A stretch of 42,634 nt of DNA. Source: Alistipes sp. Its GTDB lineage: Bacteria > Bacteroidota > Bacteroidia > Bacteroidales > Rikenellaceae. This document shows positions 30,705-40,606 of the stretch, one piece after another (the stretch's first letter is position 1; each line of letters begins with the position of its first letter). The notes below the pieces were generated by a model that was not told the DNA's origin, did not search any database, and worked only from the letters and a program-made list of their open reading frames with translations. Position numbers and translations under genes: made by a program. Location: contig JAGCMF010000022.1 of NCBI GenBank assembly GCA_017646625.1, positions 1-42,634 of the forward strand, given 5' to 3'.

Positions 30705-33203
30705 ATGATATACCCATCTAATTTCGAGCAAAGAGTAGGTTTCGACCGTATCCGTGAGCAGATTATTGCGGCCTGCTCTATGCAGTCGGCACGTGATGTC
30801 ATTGCTAACGAGCACTTCTCGCGTTCGCGCCGAGAGGTGGAGCAGCGTCTTGCCCTTGCCGATGAGATGCGTCTTATCATATCTATGGAGCCAGGTGCCG
30901 AGATAGGTGAGCAGGATGATCTTCGATATATCGTAGATAAGATTGGTGTTGAGGGCTCATACCTCCTTGCCGAGGAGTGTGCTACGCTGTTGCGTAGTCT
31001 CCGTTCTGCTGCCTCCATCGTGGGCTTCATACTGTCACGTCGTGAGCCTCTATATCCTCGCTTGAGGGCTATGTCGCAGGGTGTTGTCATCTTCCCCGAG
31101 ATGCAGCGCGCCATAGAACGTGTTGTGGATGATAAGGGTGAGGTGCGTTCTTCGGCATCTTCAGCCCTTGCCGATATACGTCGTGCGATACACGAGCATG
31201 AGGGTCAGGTTACCAAACGTCTGCAGCAGGTGCTGCAGCGAGCAAAGGTTGCGGGCATTGTCGAGGCTGATGCGATGATATCTATACGTGATGGCCACGC
31301 TGTGATTCCTGTTGTTGCAGCGCATAAGCGCAAGCTTGCGGGATTCATACATGATGAGTCGGCCACGGGTCGTACATTCTATATCGAGCCTGTTGAGGTC
31401 GTTGAGTTAAATAATGAACTCCGTGAGCTGGAGTATGAGGAGAAGCGCGAGGTTGTGCGCATCCTTACAGAGCTTACTGCGCTGTTGCGTGGCGATGTGC
31501 AGGGCATCATGCGTATTGAGGAGTACCTCACGGCAATAGATGTGTTGCGTGCCAAGGCGCGCTGGGCCATAGATAATGGTGCTGTTAAGCCTGTGATATC
31601 TACTGATGGCCGTATGCTACTGCGCAAGGCGCGTCATCCGCTGTTGCAGCAGACGCTGCGCAGCCAGGGTAAGGATGTTGTGCCGTTGGATATGGAACTC
31701 AATGCTGAACACCGCATACTCGTAATATCGGGTCCTAATGCAGGTGGTAAGTCGGTATGTCTAAAGACAACGGGCATATTGCAGTATATGGTGCAGTGTG
31801 GTTTCCTTGTGCCTACGCTTGAGAACTCGGAGTTTCCTATCTTCGATTCGCTGATGATTGATATCGGTGATCAGCAGTCGTTGGAGAACGACCTGTCGAC
31901 ATACTCGTCGCACCTTGTCAACATGAAGGCTATGCTTGCCGAGGCGTCGGAGCATACGCTGATATTAATAGACGAGTTCGGCTCGGGTACAGAGCCCACC
32001 ATCGGTGGTGCCATCTCGGAGTCTATCCTCGAACGCTTCGTGCAGCGTAAGGCCTATGGTGTTATCACTACCCACTATGCCAACATCAAGTACTTCGCCT
32101 CGCGTAATGAGGGCGTAGCAAATGGTGCTATGGCATTTGATGTTAAGAATATAGAGCCGCTGTTTAGCCTTGAGATGGGTAAGCCCGGTAGTTCGTTTGC
32201 CATAGAGGTGGCGCGTAAGATTGGTTTGCCAGAGGATATAGTGCGCAGTGCTATGGATAAGGCGGGCGAGGATCACATCAACCTCGAACGTCAGTTGCGT
32301 GAGATTGCGCGCGACAAGCGCTATTGGGCCGAGAAGCGTGATAGGATACGCCTTACGGATAGGAAGGTTGAGCAGCTGGAGCAGACATATAGCGACCGTC
32401 TGCAGAGCATACGTGATGAGAGAAGGGAGATTTTGGCCAAGGCACGTAAGGAGGCCGAGGCACTCATCGCCGATGCTAATAGGACCATCGAGAATACCAT
32501 CCGTGCAATCCGTGAGTCGCAGGCCGAGAAGGAGTTTACGCGCATGGCACGTAAGGAGCTTGAGAGCTTTGCCGAGGGTGTGGGTGATGATGCTCGTGGT
32601 GGCGATGCCGACCGCATAGAACGCGAGATGGAACGTCTGGCACGTCGTAGGGAACGTCGTGAGCAGCGTGCCGAGCAGCGCGAGAGGGATGTTGTGCCAG
32701 AGCAGAAGGTTGTCGAGGTTGTGCCACAGAAGATTGAGGTGGGCAGCAAGGTTAAGCTCGAGGGTCAGGATGTGCCAGGTGTTGTGGAGTCAATCAAGGG
32801 AAAGAGGGCGCAGGTGGCCTTCGGCCAGATGCATATCATGGTAGACATCTCGCGTCTCAAGGCTGTCTCGTCGTCGGAGTATCGTGCCGCAACACGTCCT
32901 ACGACGGCTCGCACGGTAGTGTCGGTGGACATACGTGAGAGGAAGCTAAACTTCCGCGACAACATAGATGTGCGTGGTATGCGTGCTGTGGAGGCCCTTG
33001 AGGCTGTTGAGGACCTTGTTGACGATGCTCTTATGGTGGGAGTGTCCGGTGTCACCATCCTTCATGGTAAGGGCACGGGTGCCCTCAAGGAGGAGATACG
33101 TCGCTACCTGCGTACGGTGCCCGATGTGGAGAAGATATCGGATGACCATGCCGACCGTGGTGGCGCGGGCATAACGATTGTGACCTTCAAACGCGACTTA
33201 TAA
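30705..33203 (+). CDS. mutS2: MutS2 ATPase/endonuclease
   Basis: 832 residues from the ATG at 30705; the frame opens 17 codons earlier with a GTG, but those residues are not family-like. It lacks the mismatch-recognition domains of MutS. The core helical domain leads to the ATPase (Walker A SGPNAGGKSVCLK, Walker B LILIDEFGSGTEP, signature DIGDQQSLENDLSTYSSH). A long charged coiled coil (about 500-660) and a C-terminal Smr domain (IDVRGMRAVEAL, TILHGKGTGALKEEIR) follow. MutS2 acts on recombination intermediates or collided ribosomes, depending on species. The Smr GKGTG motif is complete. It shows the Glu-Arg codon pattern well: GAA before CGN, GAG elsewhere (32616-32686). Confidence 0.93.
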   Translation: MIYPSNFEQRVGFDRIREQIIAACSMQSARDVIANEHFSRSRREVEQRLALADEMRLIISMEPGAEIGEQDDLRYIVDKIGVEGSYLLAEECATLLRSLRSAASIVGFILSRREPLYPRLRAMSQGVVIFPEMQRAIERVVDDKGEVRSSASSALADIRRAIHEHEGQVTKRLQQVLQRAKVAGIVEADAMISIRDGHAVIPVVAAHKRKLAGFIHDESATGRTFYIEPVEVVELNNELRELEYEEKREVVRILTELTALLRGDVQGIMRIEEYLTAIDVLRAKARWAIDNGAVKPVISTDGRMLLRKARHPLLQQTLRSQGKDVVPLDMELNAEHRILVISGPNAGGKSVCLKTTGILQYMVQCGFLVPTLENSEFPIFDSLMIDIGDQQSLENDLSTYSSHLVNMKAMLAEASEHTLILIDEFGSGTEPTIGGAISESILERFVQRKAYGVITTHYANIKYFASRNEGVANGAMAFDVKNIEPLFSLEMGKPGSSFAIEVARKIGLPEDIVRSAMDKAGEDHINLERQLREIARDKRYWAEKRDRIRLTDRKVEQLEQTYSDRLQSIRDERREILAKARKEAEALIADANRTIENTIRAIRESQAEKEFTRMARKELESFAEGVGDDARGGDADRIEREMERLARRRERREQRAEQRERDVVPEQKVVEVVPQKIEVGSKVKLEGQDVPGVVESIKGKRAQVAFGQMHIMVDISRLKAVSSSEYRAATRPTTARTVVSVDIRERKLNFRDNIDVRGMRAVEALEAVEDLVDDALMVGVSGVTILHGKGTGALKEEIRRYLRTVPDVEKISDDHADRGGAGITIVTFKRDL

Positions 33204-33215
33204 TAAATAGATATT

Positions 33216-35579
33216 ATGAACTACCTATTGTCTGACATAGCCCGTATTGTGGGTGGTGAGCACCGTGGTTGCGATATGATGATTAGCGCTGTGGCCACCG
33301 ACTCGCGTAGCGTTGTTGTTACCAACGAGGTTGTTTTTGCCGCTATAGATGGTAAGAACCACGATGGTCACAACTACATTCAGCGTATGGTGGCGCGTGG
33401 TGTTGAGGCCTTCATCGTGGAACGTGACATGGAGCTGCCTACGAAGCGCTGTGGTATGGTTGTCGTTGAGTCGACACTTGGTGCTCTACAGGAGCTCGCC
33501 GCCTACCATCGTCGTCAGTTTGCTGGCTGCGTAGTTGCCATCACTGGCTCCAATGGTAAGACAATAGTCAAGGAGTGGGCATCACGTTCCATGCCCGAGC
33601 AGGTGCACTCTTTTGCCTCTCCCAAGAGTTATAATTCGCAGCTCGGTGTCGCGCTGTCACTACTTATGTTAGATGGCGGCGAGAGGGTGGCCTTCATTGA
33701 GGCTGGCGTGTCGGAGCCTGGTGAGATGTCGCGCCTTGAGTATATGATACGCCCCGATATAGTTGTTGTTACGAGCATTGGTGATGCTCACTCTGCAAAC
33801 TTTGTGTCGGAGGCGGCAAAGATTGATGAGAAACTTATCTTGGCGAAGGATGCCAAGACAATAATATATAGTAGCGAGTATCCGTCGCTACGCTGCCGTA
33901 TTGAGGAGCTATATGGCCAGAGGGAGCTCATAGATAGCAGCTGCGAGGTTGTCGACGACGTCTTGGAGTTGAGTGATGCGCTGTCAGTCGATGCGCTACA
34001 TGTCGCCGCCCTGATGCGTAGATTGGGCTATGGCGTTGATGGCGCTATCTTCTCGGCGAAGGTGGCCATGCGCCTCGAGCTTAAGGAGGGTATAGACAAC
34101 TCGATGATTATCGACGATAGCTATAATTCCGATATAAACTCTGTCGTTGTGGCCCTTGATGCTCTACACTTGCAGTCTATGGGACGCCGCCGCGTAGCTG
34201 TAATATCGGATATACGCCAGAGTGGCATGCCCCAAGATAGACTATATGCCCGTGTTGCGGAGGCTGTGCAGAGGGCGGGTGTCGATTACCTCATAGGTGT
34301 TGGCGAGAGCATCTCGGCATATGCCATGCTCTTCCCTCGAAACTCGTCGTTCTATAACTCCACAGATGAGCTTATCGAGAATTTCCACCACGAACGTTGG
34401 GCCGACTCGGTCATCCTGCTTAAGGGTAGTCGTGATAGTCGCTTCGAACGCCTCGCGCGCCTGTTGGAACGACGTACGCACACCACAACTCTCGAGGTGG
34501 ACCTTGCGGCAATGAAGAAGAATCTAAACTACTTCCGCCGTCATCTGCCACAGCACCATCCTATTGTTGCCATGGTCAAGGCGGGTAGCTATGGTACGGG
34601 AGATGTGGATGTGGCACGCATGCTACAGCATGAGGGCGTGCGTTACCTCGCTGTTGCCTATGCTGATGAGGGTGTTACGTTGAGGATGAAGGGCATCACT
34701 ATGCCTATTGTGGTGCTTAATGCCGACCAGGATAGCTTCGATGTGATGATTGCTCACGACCTCGAGCCCGAGATATATAGCTTCCACTCGTTGGATGCCT
34801 TTCGTCGTGCTGTGCATCATGCGCACCGTGAGGCATACCCCATACATATAAAGTTAGATACTGGCATGCACCGTCTGGGCTTCATGGAGGATGACGTAGA
34901 CCTGCTGGGTCGTGCCTTACACCTCGATCATTCACTACACATAGCCTCCATCTTCTCGCATCTCTCTACTGCCGACATGCCATCGGAGGATGCCTTCACC
35001 GAGCAGCAGATAGAGAGGTTTGACTATATGAGTTCACAGCTTATCGAGTGGCTCGATTATACACCTCTGTGCCATATCGCAAACTCGGCAGCCATCGTGC
35101 GCTTCAAGAGTGCGCACTTCGACATGTGTCGCTTGGGCCTCGGCCTCTATGGCTTCGGCTTTGAGCATAATGATGAGCTTATGCCTGTGGCGACACTCGC
35201 AACACGCATCGTGCAGATAAAGCAACTTATGCGTGGTGAGTCGGTGGGTTATGGCCGTGCTGCACGCCTCGAGAGAGATACCGTCATTGCTACAATCCCT
35301 GTGGGTTATGCTGATGGTCTTGATAGACACCTGGGCTGTGGTAGGTGGAAGGTGCGTATAGGTGGTGTTGAGGCACCTATTATAGGTCGCGTGTGCATGG
35401 ATAGTGCAATGATTGATATTACCGATATTGAGGGTGTTGAGGTTGGCGATAGAGTGATTATCTTCGGTGCGGAACGAGGTAATACGTTGGAGGATATGGC
35501 ACAGGTGCTCGACACTATAAGCTATGAGATAATGACATCTATATCACAGCGCGTGAAGCGTATATACACAGAGAGATGA
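33216..35579 (+). CDS. Bifunctional MurF ligase / alanine racemase
   Basis: 787 residues. Residues 1-420 are MurF-like (UDP-MurNAc-tripeptide D-Ala-D-Ala ligase), with P-loop ITGSNGKTIVKEW, DSYNSDINS and ISDIRQSG. Residues 425-787 are alanine racemase: PLP lysine Lys455 in MVKAGSYGTG, catalytic Tyr679 in VGYGRAARLE, and IPVGYADGLDR. The fusion joins synthesis of D-alanine to its use in the same peptidoglycan step; it is a known Bacteroidota architecture. It starts 12 bases after mutS2 and overlaps the next gene by 4 bases (ATGA), so they are co-translated. Confidence 0.94.
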   Translation: MNYLLSDIARIVGGEHRGCDMMISAVATDSRSVVVTNEVVFAAIDGKNHDGHNYIQRMVARGVEAFIVERDMELPTKRCGMVVVESTLGALQELAAYHRRQFAGCVVAITGSNGKTIVKEWASRSMPEQVHSFASPKSYNSQLGVALSLLMLDGGERVAFIEAGVSEPGEMSRLEYMIRPDIVVVTSIGDAHSANFVSEAAKIDEKLILAKDAKTIIYSSEYPSLRCRIEELYGQRELIDSSCEVVDDVLELSDALSVDALHVAALMRRLGYGVDGAIFSAKVAMRLELKEGIDNSMIIDDSYNSDINSVVVALDALHLQSMGRRRVAVISDIRQSGMPQDRLYARVAEAVQRAGVDYLIGVGESISAYAMLFPRNSSFYNSTDELIENFHHERWADSVILLKGSRDSRFERLARLLERRTHTTTLEVDLAAMKKNLNYFRRHLPQHHPIVAMVKAGSYGTGDVDVARMLQHEGVRYLAVAYADEGVTLRMKGITMPIVVLNADQDSFDVMIAHDLEPEIYSFHSLDAFRRAVHHAHREAYPIHIKLDTGMHRLGFMEDDVDLLGRALHLDHSLHIASIFSHLSTADMPSEDAFTEQQIERFDYMSSQLIEWLDYTPLCHIANSAAIVRFKSAHFDMCRLGLGLYGFGFEHNDELMPVATLATRIVQIKQLMRGESVGYGRAARLERDTVIATIPVGYADGLDRHLGCGRWKVRIGGVEAPIIGRVCMDSAMIDITDIEGVEVGDRVIIFGAERGNTLEDMAQVLDTISYEIMTSISQRVKRIYTER

Positions 35580-36292
35580 TAAAGGGTACGCTATATATGA
35601 TTCCATGTCCCATTGCCGAGGATCGTGCAGTGTGGGATGTACTGCCCGAGTCTAACCGCCAGGTTATGAACTCGCTGGACTACTTTATCGTGGAGAATGT
35701 GCGTTCTGCACGCCGCTTTTTGAGCCGTGCGGGTGTGGAACGTAAGATTGAGGAGTTGGAGTTCGTAGAACTTAATGAGCATACCACCAACGATGCAGAT
35801 GTGGAACGTATGCTCAAGCCTATCCTTGCAGGTCGTTCTGCGGGTGTCATCTCGGAGGCTGGAGTACCAGGTGTTGCCGACCCAGGTGCCGATATCGTTG
35901 CTTTGGCACACCGCCATGGCATTAGGGTAGTACCCCTTGTTGGCCCCTCGTCAATCCTCATGTCGCTTATGGCATCGGGACTCAACGGCCAGCTCTTTGC
36001 CTTCGTTGGTTACCTCCCTGTCAAGGAGCAGGAGAGACAGAGGCGTATCAAGGAGTTGGAACGTAGGGTTATGGCAGAACGTCAGGCGCAGATATTCATT
36101 GAGGCGCCATACCGCAATATTAAGCTCTTTGAGGCGCTTGTCAAGACGCTTGCTCCGCAGCTACGCCTCACTGTGGCCGTAGATATAACCTCGCCAAACG
36201 AGTATATAGCCACGCGCAGTGTTGCCGAGTGGCGTAAGTCGCAGGTACCAGATATGGCAAAGCGACCTACGATATTCCTTTTAGGCATATAA
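35576..36292 (+). CDS. RsmI-like SAM-dependent methyltransferase (tetrapyrrole-methylase fold)
   Basis: 238 residues. SEAGVPGVADPGADIV and VVPLVGPSSILMSLMASGLNG are the SAM-binding segments of RsmI, which 2'-O-methylates C1402 of 16S rRNA. The N-terminus differs from classic RsmI: LYMIPCPIAEDRAVWDVLP replaces the usual VATPIGNLxD. This matches a Bacteroidota variant that can occur beside the canonical enzyme. The rRNA target is therefore likely but not certain. The start overlaps murF-alr by 4 bases. Confidence 0.82.
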   Translation: MIKGTLYMIPCPIAEDRAVWDVLPESNRQVMNSLDYFIVENVRSARRFLSRAGVERKIEELEFVELNEHTTNDADVERMLKPILAGRSAGVISEAGVPGVADPGADIVALAHRHGIRVVPLVGPSSILMSLMASGLNGQLFAFVGYLPVKEQERQRRIKELERRVMAERQAQIFIEAPYRNIKLFEALVKTLAPQLRLTVAVDITSPNEYIATRSVAEWRKSQVPDMAKRPTIFLLGI

Positions 36293-36334
36293 TTTGATTA
36301 TTATAATAATAGATAATTGAAAAATAGACTATAT

Positions 36335-36916
36335 ATGAAGAAGCAAACATCTGAAATAGAGGAGAATATGAAGGATGTCGAGGGTGCTGAAGCTCTCGGC
36401 AAGGAGGCTTCGGCGGAGGCTGCGAATGACAATATGACAGATGGCGAGGAGTTGTCGTCTGACAATATGTCAGTTGAGCCATCGTTGGAGGAGCAGCTTG
36501 CCGTGTGGCGTGATAAGTATCTCCGCCTTCAGGCCGAGTTCGATAACTTCCGTAAGCGCACCATCAAGGAGAAGATGGAGCTCGTGGAACGTGGTTGCGA
36601 GGGCGCATGGAAGGCCATCTTGCCTATTCTTGACGATATGGAACGTGCTGTTGCGGCATCGCGTAAGAGTGACGATATCGAGGCGTTGCGCCAGGGTGAG
36701 GAGCTCGTGATGAAGAAGTTTGAGAGTGTGCTCCAGGCGTCAAACATCGTTGCTATAGAGTGCGTAGATAAGCCCTTCAATGAGGAGGAGCAGGAGGCTG
36801 TTGCGCGCTTTGCCGCTGGCGAGGATAAACGTGGCCTAGTTATCGACTGTGTGCAGCGAGGCTATAAGCTCGGTGAGCATGTGTTGCGCTATGCGAAGGT
36901 TGTTGTTGGAGAGTAA
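36335..36916 (+). CDS. grpE: GrpE nucleotide exchange factor
   Basis: 193 residues from ATG 36335; a TTG at 36317 is possible but adds nothing recognisable. An acidic, disordered N-terminus (1-50) leads to the long paired helix (DKYLRLQAEFDNFRKRT), typical of the GrpE dimer. The C-terminal beta wing ends in GYKLGEHVLRYAKVVV. GrpE releases ADP from DnaK in the cytoplasm. dnaJ follows after 15 bases; dnaK is not in the window. No CIRCE element is visible upstream. Confidence 0.95.
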   Translation: MKKQTSEIEENMKDVEGAEALGKEASAEAANDNMTDGEELSSDNMSVEPSLEEQLAVWRDKYLRLQAEFDNFRKRTIKEKMELVERGCEGAWKAILPILDDMERAVAASRKSDDIEALRQGEELVMKKFESVLQASNIVAIECVDKPFNEEEQEAVARFAAGEDKRGLVIDCVQRGYKLGEHVLRYAKVVVGE

Positions 36917-36931
36917 TGCTGGGTTGTCACT

Positions 36932-38101
36932 ATGGCAGAGAAGAGAGATTACTATGAGGTGCTCGGCGTCGAGAAGAGTGCCGATGCCGATACAATAAAG
37001 AAGGCCTATCGTAAGGCCGCTATCAAGTATCACCCCGATAAGAATCCAGGTGATAAGGAGGCCGAGGAGAAGTTTAAGGAGGCTGCCGAGGCTTACGACG
37101 TGTTGTCTAATGAGGAGAAACGAGCACGCTACGACCGCTTTGGCCATGCAGGCATGAATGGCGGTGCTGCGGGTGGCGGCTTCGGAGGCTTCAGCGGTGG
37201 AGGCTTCTCTATGGAGGATATCTTCGAGCAGTTTGGCGATATCTTCGGTGGTGCCTTTGGTGGCTTCGGCGGTTTTGGCGGCGGTGGCCGAAGCAGAACG
37301 CGCAAGAATCGTGGTAGCGACATACGTGTCACTGTCAAGCTATCGCTTAAGGAGGTGTCGGAGGGCGTTACCAAGAAGTTGAAGATTAATAAGACTGTTG
37401 CTTGCGAGAAGTGCGGTGGCACAGGAGCAAAGGACTCGTCGTCATATGCTACGTGTACGAAGTGCGGTGGCTCGGGATATGTCATCACCGTGCAGAACTC
37501 GTTCTTTGGTCGCATGCAGACGCAGAGTGTTTGTCCTGACTGTCAGGGTGCTGGTCGCATAATTAAGGATAAGTGCGATAAGTGTAACGGTGAGGGTACG
37601 GAACGTGGCCAGGAGGTCATCGAGGTTAACATCCCCGCAGGTGTTGCTCACGGCATGGCACTCACTGTGCGTGGTCGTGGTAATGCGGCACGTCAGGGCG
37701 GTGACAATGGCGACCTTATCGTTGTTATCGAGGAGGAGCCAAATAAGGAGCTTCGTCGTGATGGTCGTGACCTTGTACACAACCTCAATATCACCGTCAC
37801 TACAGCATTGCTTGGTGGCGAGGTTGAGATACCTACCATAGATGGTCGCGTGCGCATAAAGATCGCCCCAGGTACACATGCGGGTAAGATATTGCGTCTG
37901 CGTGGCAAGGGTCTACCGGATGTCAATGGCTATGGTCGTGGTGACATAGTTGTAGTTGTGGATGTTACATTCCCTGATGAGCTCACCAAGGAGGAACGCA
38001 AGCTCGTTGAGCAGCTTGCCGAGCAACCACACTTCAAGCATGCCGAGAAGGTTGAGAATCAGAACATCCTGGAACGCATGAAGTCCTTCTTCCGTGGTTA
38101 G
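36932..38101 (+). CDS. dnaJ: DnaJ chaperone
   Basis: 389 residues in full type-I arrangement. The J domain (1-70) has the HPD motif in [11 protein letters not shown] Gly/Phe-rich linker (about 75-130) is strongly repetitive. Four zinc-binding repeats follow: [24 protein letters not shown] and CDKCNGEG. The C-terminal substrate domains contain [15 protein letters not shown] and [18 protein letters not shown]. It delivers unfolded proteins to DnaK and stimulates its ATPase. Confidence 0.97.
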   Translation: MAEKRDYYEVLGVEKSADADTIKKAYRKAAIKYHPDKNPGDKEAEEKFKEAAEAYDVLSNEEKRARYDRFGHAGMNGGAAGGGFGGFSGGGFSMEDIFEQFGDIFGGAFGGFGGFGGGGRSRTRKNRGSDIRVTVKLSLKEVSEGVTKKLKINKTVACEKCGGTGAKDSSSYATCTKCGGSGYVITVQNSFFGRMQTQSVCPDCQGAGRIIKDKCDKCNGEGTERGQEVIEVNIPAGVAHGMALTVRGRGNAARQGGDNGDLIVVIEEEPNKELRRDGRDLVHNLNITVTTALLGGEVEIPTIDGRVRIKIAPGTHAGKILRLRGKGLPDVNGYGRGDIVVVVDVTFPDELTKEERKLVEQLAEQPHFKHAEKVENQNILERMKSFFRG

Positions 38102-38130
38102 AAATTCGGAGTAATAAATATAGTAGAGTT

Positions 38131-38658
38131 ATGTCATTCTTTACACCACACAAGCGCCATCCGCGTAAGTTCAACTACATACCTCGTTTCTACGACCCCG
38201 TTAAGGAGGCTCGTGAGGAACGTCGTAAGGAGCTGCATGGCACATCTACGGCTACTGACGATATGCCATATACACCAGGTCGTTATGTTCGCACGCAGCG
38301 TGAGGCGCGCGATGCTGCACGTGGTGATCATAGTCCCTTTGCTGGCGTGGGCAAGTTATTCGTCATTGCTGTGGTTCTTGTCTTTGCGATGTTGCTCTTC
38401 TACCCACGTATCATGAGGTTTGTGGAACGTGCCAATGAGGAGAAGATGTCGGGTGTTAGGGATGTCTATACCTCTGCGGCAGAGGCCGACGATATAACTA
38501 TCACTCTCTACGAGAAGCATGGCGACATAGACTTTAACGAGTTTGAGAGCCTCACACCCGAGAGCATCCGCGAGATGGAGGAGTGGCAGAACTCGGTAGG
38601 TACAATCACTATATATGACGATGATGTAGAGATTGTAGATGGCAAAAAGGTAGAATAG
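38131..38658 (+). CDS. Single-pass membrane protein, unknown function
   Basis: 175 residues. The basic N-terminal part (1-70) is rich in Arg, Lys and Pro (HKRHPRKFNYIPRFYDP, VKEAREERRKELHG). One membrane helix (about 73-92, LFVIAVVLVFAMLLFYP) follows, and the C-terminal part is acidic. By the positive-inside rule the N-terminus is cytoplasmic. I know similar unnamed proteins in Bacteroidota but no assigned role. It starts 29 bases after dnaJ and ends 3 bases before mutL, so it is co-transcribed with both. Confidence 0.8.
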   Translation: MSFFTPHKRHPRKFNYIPRFYDPVKEAREERRKELHGTSTATDDMPYTPGRYVRTQREARDAARGDHSPFAGVGKLFVIAVVLVFAMLLFYPRIMRFVERANEEKMSGVRDVYTSAAEADDITITLYEKHGDIDFNEFESLTPESIREMEEWQNSVGTITIYDDDVEIVDGKKVE

Positions 38659-38661
38659 ACG

Positions 38662-40593
38662 ATGGCACAGATAAAACTACTCCCCGAGATTGTAGCAAAC
38701 CAGATTGCTGCAGGTGAGGTGGTTAACGCCCCCTCGAACGTAGTCAAGGAGATGATGGAGAACTCCTTGGATGCGGGGGCGAAGTGTGTGCGTGTCAACT
38801 TCCGTAATGGAGGCAAGGATCTAATACAGATTATTGATGATGGCTCTGGTATGTCGGCAGAGGATGCACGCCTGGCCTTCGACCGTCATGCCACATCCAA
38901 GATATCCTCCATTGAGGATGTATATCAGCTACACACGTTTGGCTTCCGTGGCGAGGCTCTTGCCTCTATCGCCGCTGTTGCCGAGGTTGAGTTGCGCACG
39001 CGCCGTGAGGAGGATGAGGTGGGCACTATGACCTCTATCTCGGGTGGTGAGTTCCGTTCGCAGACCCCCGTGTCGTGCTCCGTGGGCTCGCAGTTCATGG
39101 TGCGCAATCTATTCTATAATGTGCCCTCGCGCCGTAAGTTTATCGATGGTGATAACTCACGCCTATCGTCGCAGATAAAGAATGAGTTTCAGCGTGTTGC
39201 TTTGTGTAACCATGATGTGGAGTTTGAGCTGCGTCAGAACGATGCTCTGCTCTACTCGTTGCGCCCTACAAACCGCGCGGGTCGCATCGTCGACATTGTT
39301 GGAAGACATATCAAGCAGAACCTCTTGGATGTGAGTGTTAGCACCTCGGTGGTTACCATTGAGGGTTTTGTGGGTCGCCCTTCGGCGGCAAAGAGGCGTA
39401 ACAATGAGCAGTATCTCTTTGTCAACGGTAGATATTTCAACTCTATACCTATGCAGCGCACCATTGTGCGTGCCTACGAGAAGTTAATTCCTGATGGCTG
39501 TATGCCATCCTACTTTTTGTACCTCACAGTCAACCCCGAGGATGTAGATGTAAATGTACATCCGCAGAAGACGACTGTTAAGTTTGCTAACCACGAGGTG
39601 ATACTCGAGATTTTGCAGGCGGCAATACGTGAGACGTTGGCCAAGACAGGTGCTGTGCCTCTTATGGACTTCTCGGTGGAGAATAAGATTGATATTCCCG
39701 TCTTTGATGGCGGTAGACGAACATATGCTATGCCACGTGCATCATCAAATACATCATACAATCCCTTCCTTGAGGAGTATATTGACCCTACCGCGCCACT
39801 TCCTGATGTGCCATTCACGGGCTTCGATGTGCCTTTTAACGATGATATGAGCTCTGTGAATGGAGCCATGCCACGTGCCACGGTTGTTGAGGAGCCAGAG
39901 GAGGAGTACTCGTTGCGTCCTTCGGGCATGGGCAGTGTCATAGAGTTTATAGAGGATGATGGCGCCGATGAGCAGCAGACCTTTGACTTCATTGAGTCGG
40001 GAACAACGCAGAGTGCCACTCTTGAGTTTGGCGAGACCCTTGTTGTGCCTGGCGGCTATGCCATATCTATCTGTTGCGGACGTGCCCTCGTGGTGTCGTT
40101 GCGCCGTGCCAAGGAACGTATCTTATATGAGGATATAGTGCGTTCAATGAGCCTCGGTGCTGTACCCGTGCAGCGTATGTTCTTTGCCGAGGAGCTTATA
40201 CTCTCGCTGGATGAGTATAGCCTTATGGAGGAGCATGCCACGGAGTTTGCAGCTTTAGGCTTCGAGGTGGAGTATCGTGGTGATGGTGCTATCGCCATAT
40301 TGGGTCGCCCAGCAGTTATCGATGCTGCAACGCCTATCGACGTGCTTATATATGAGATGTTGCACGGTATTGAGGATGGCGCTATGCCTATAGAACGTGA
40401 ACGCGAACGCCTTGCGCAGGTCATGGCACGCCGTGGTAGCTCTGGCTATGGGCATGGTGTGCGTAGCACCGATGCCGAGGAGCTCCTTAAGCGCCTTGCG
40501 TCATGTGATGTGCCAAGCTTCACACCCTCGGGAGCACCTATCATGTCGGAGCTTACCGCAGAGGAGCTGGCAGCAAAATTAATTAAGAACTAA
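38662..40593 (+). CDS. mutL: DNA mismatch repair protein MutL
   Basis: 643 residues. The N-terminal GHKL ATPase is intact: EIVANQIAAGEVV, MENSLDAGA, DDGSGM, GFRGEAL. A transducer domain (210-330) includes VNVHPQKTTVKF. After an acidic linker comes the dimerisation domain. In nuclease-type MutL this carries DQHA(x)2E(x)4E. The aligned segment here (about 478-490) reads VVSLRRAKERILYE, with Ser, Leu and Arg for Asp, Gln and His. The late C-P-x-R-P motif is TPSGAP. Endonuclease activity is therefore doubtful. MutL couples MutS mismatch recognition to strand removal. Gap to the upstream gene is 3 bases. Confidence 0.94.
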   Translation: MAQIKLLPEIVANQIAAGEVVNAPSNVVKEMMENSLDAGAKCVRVNFRNGGKDLIQIIDDGSGMSAEDARLAFDRHATSKISSIEDVYQLHTFGFRGEALASIAAVAEVELRTRREEDEVGTMTSISGGEFRSQTPVSCSVGSQFMVRNLFYNVPSRRKFIDGDNSRLSSQIKNEFQRVALCNHDVEFELRQNDALLYSLRPTNRAGRIVDIVGRHIKQNLLDVSVSTSVVTIEGFVGRPSAAKRRNNEQYLFVNGRYFNSIPMQRTIVRAYEKLIPDGCMPSYFLYLTVNPEDVDVNVHPQKTTVKFANHEVILEILQAAIRETLAKTGAVPLMDFSVENKIDIPVFDGGRRTYAMPRASSNTSYNPFLEEYIDPTAPLPDVPFTGFDVPFNDDMSSVNGAMPRATVVEEPEEEYSLRPSGMGSVIEFIEDDGADEQQTFDFIESGTTQSATLEFGETLVVPGGYAISICCGRALVVSLRRAKERILYEDIVRSMSLGAVPVQRMFFAEELILSLDEYSLMEEHATEFAALGFEVEYRGDGAIAILGRPAVIDAATPIDVLIYEMLHGIEDGAMPIERERERLAQVMARRGSSGYGHGVRSTDAEELLKRLASCDVPSFTPSGAPIMSELTAEELAAKLIKN

Positions 40594-40606
40594 AACTTGG
40601 GACTCT

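Noticed and set aside
33216-35579. MurF-Alr fusion as a novelty
   Set aside because: This bifunctional enzyme is a known architecture in Bacteroidota.
35576-36292. Start further upstream for the RsmI-like gene
   Set aside because: The ATGA overlap with murF-alr is a typical coupled start, and the protein begins correctly at the first beta strand.
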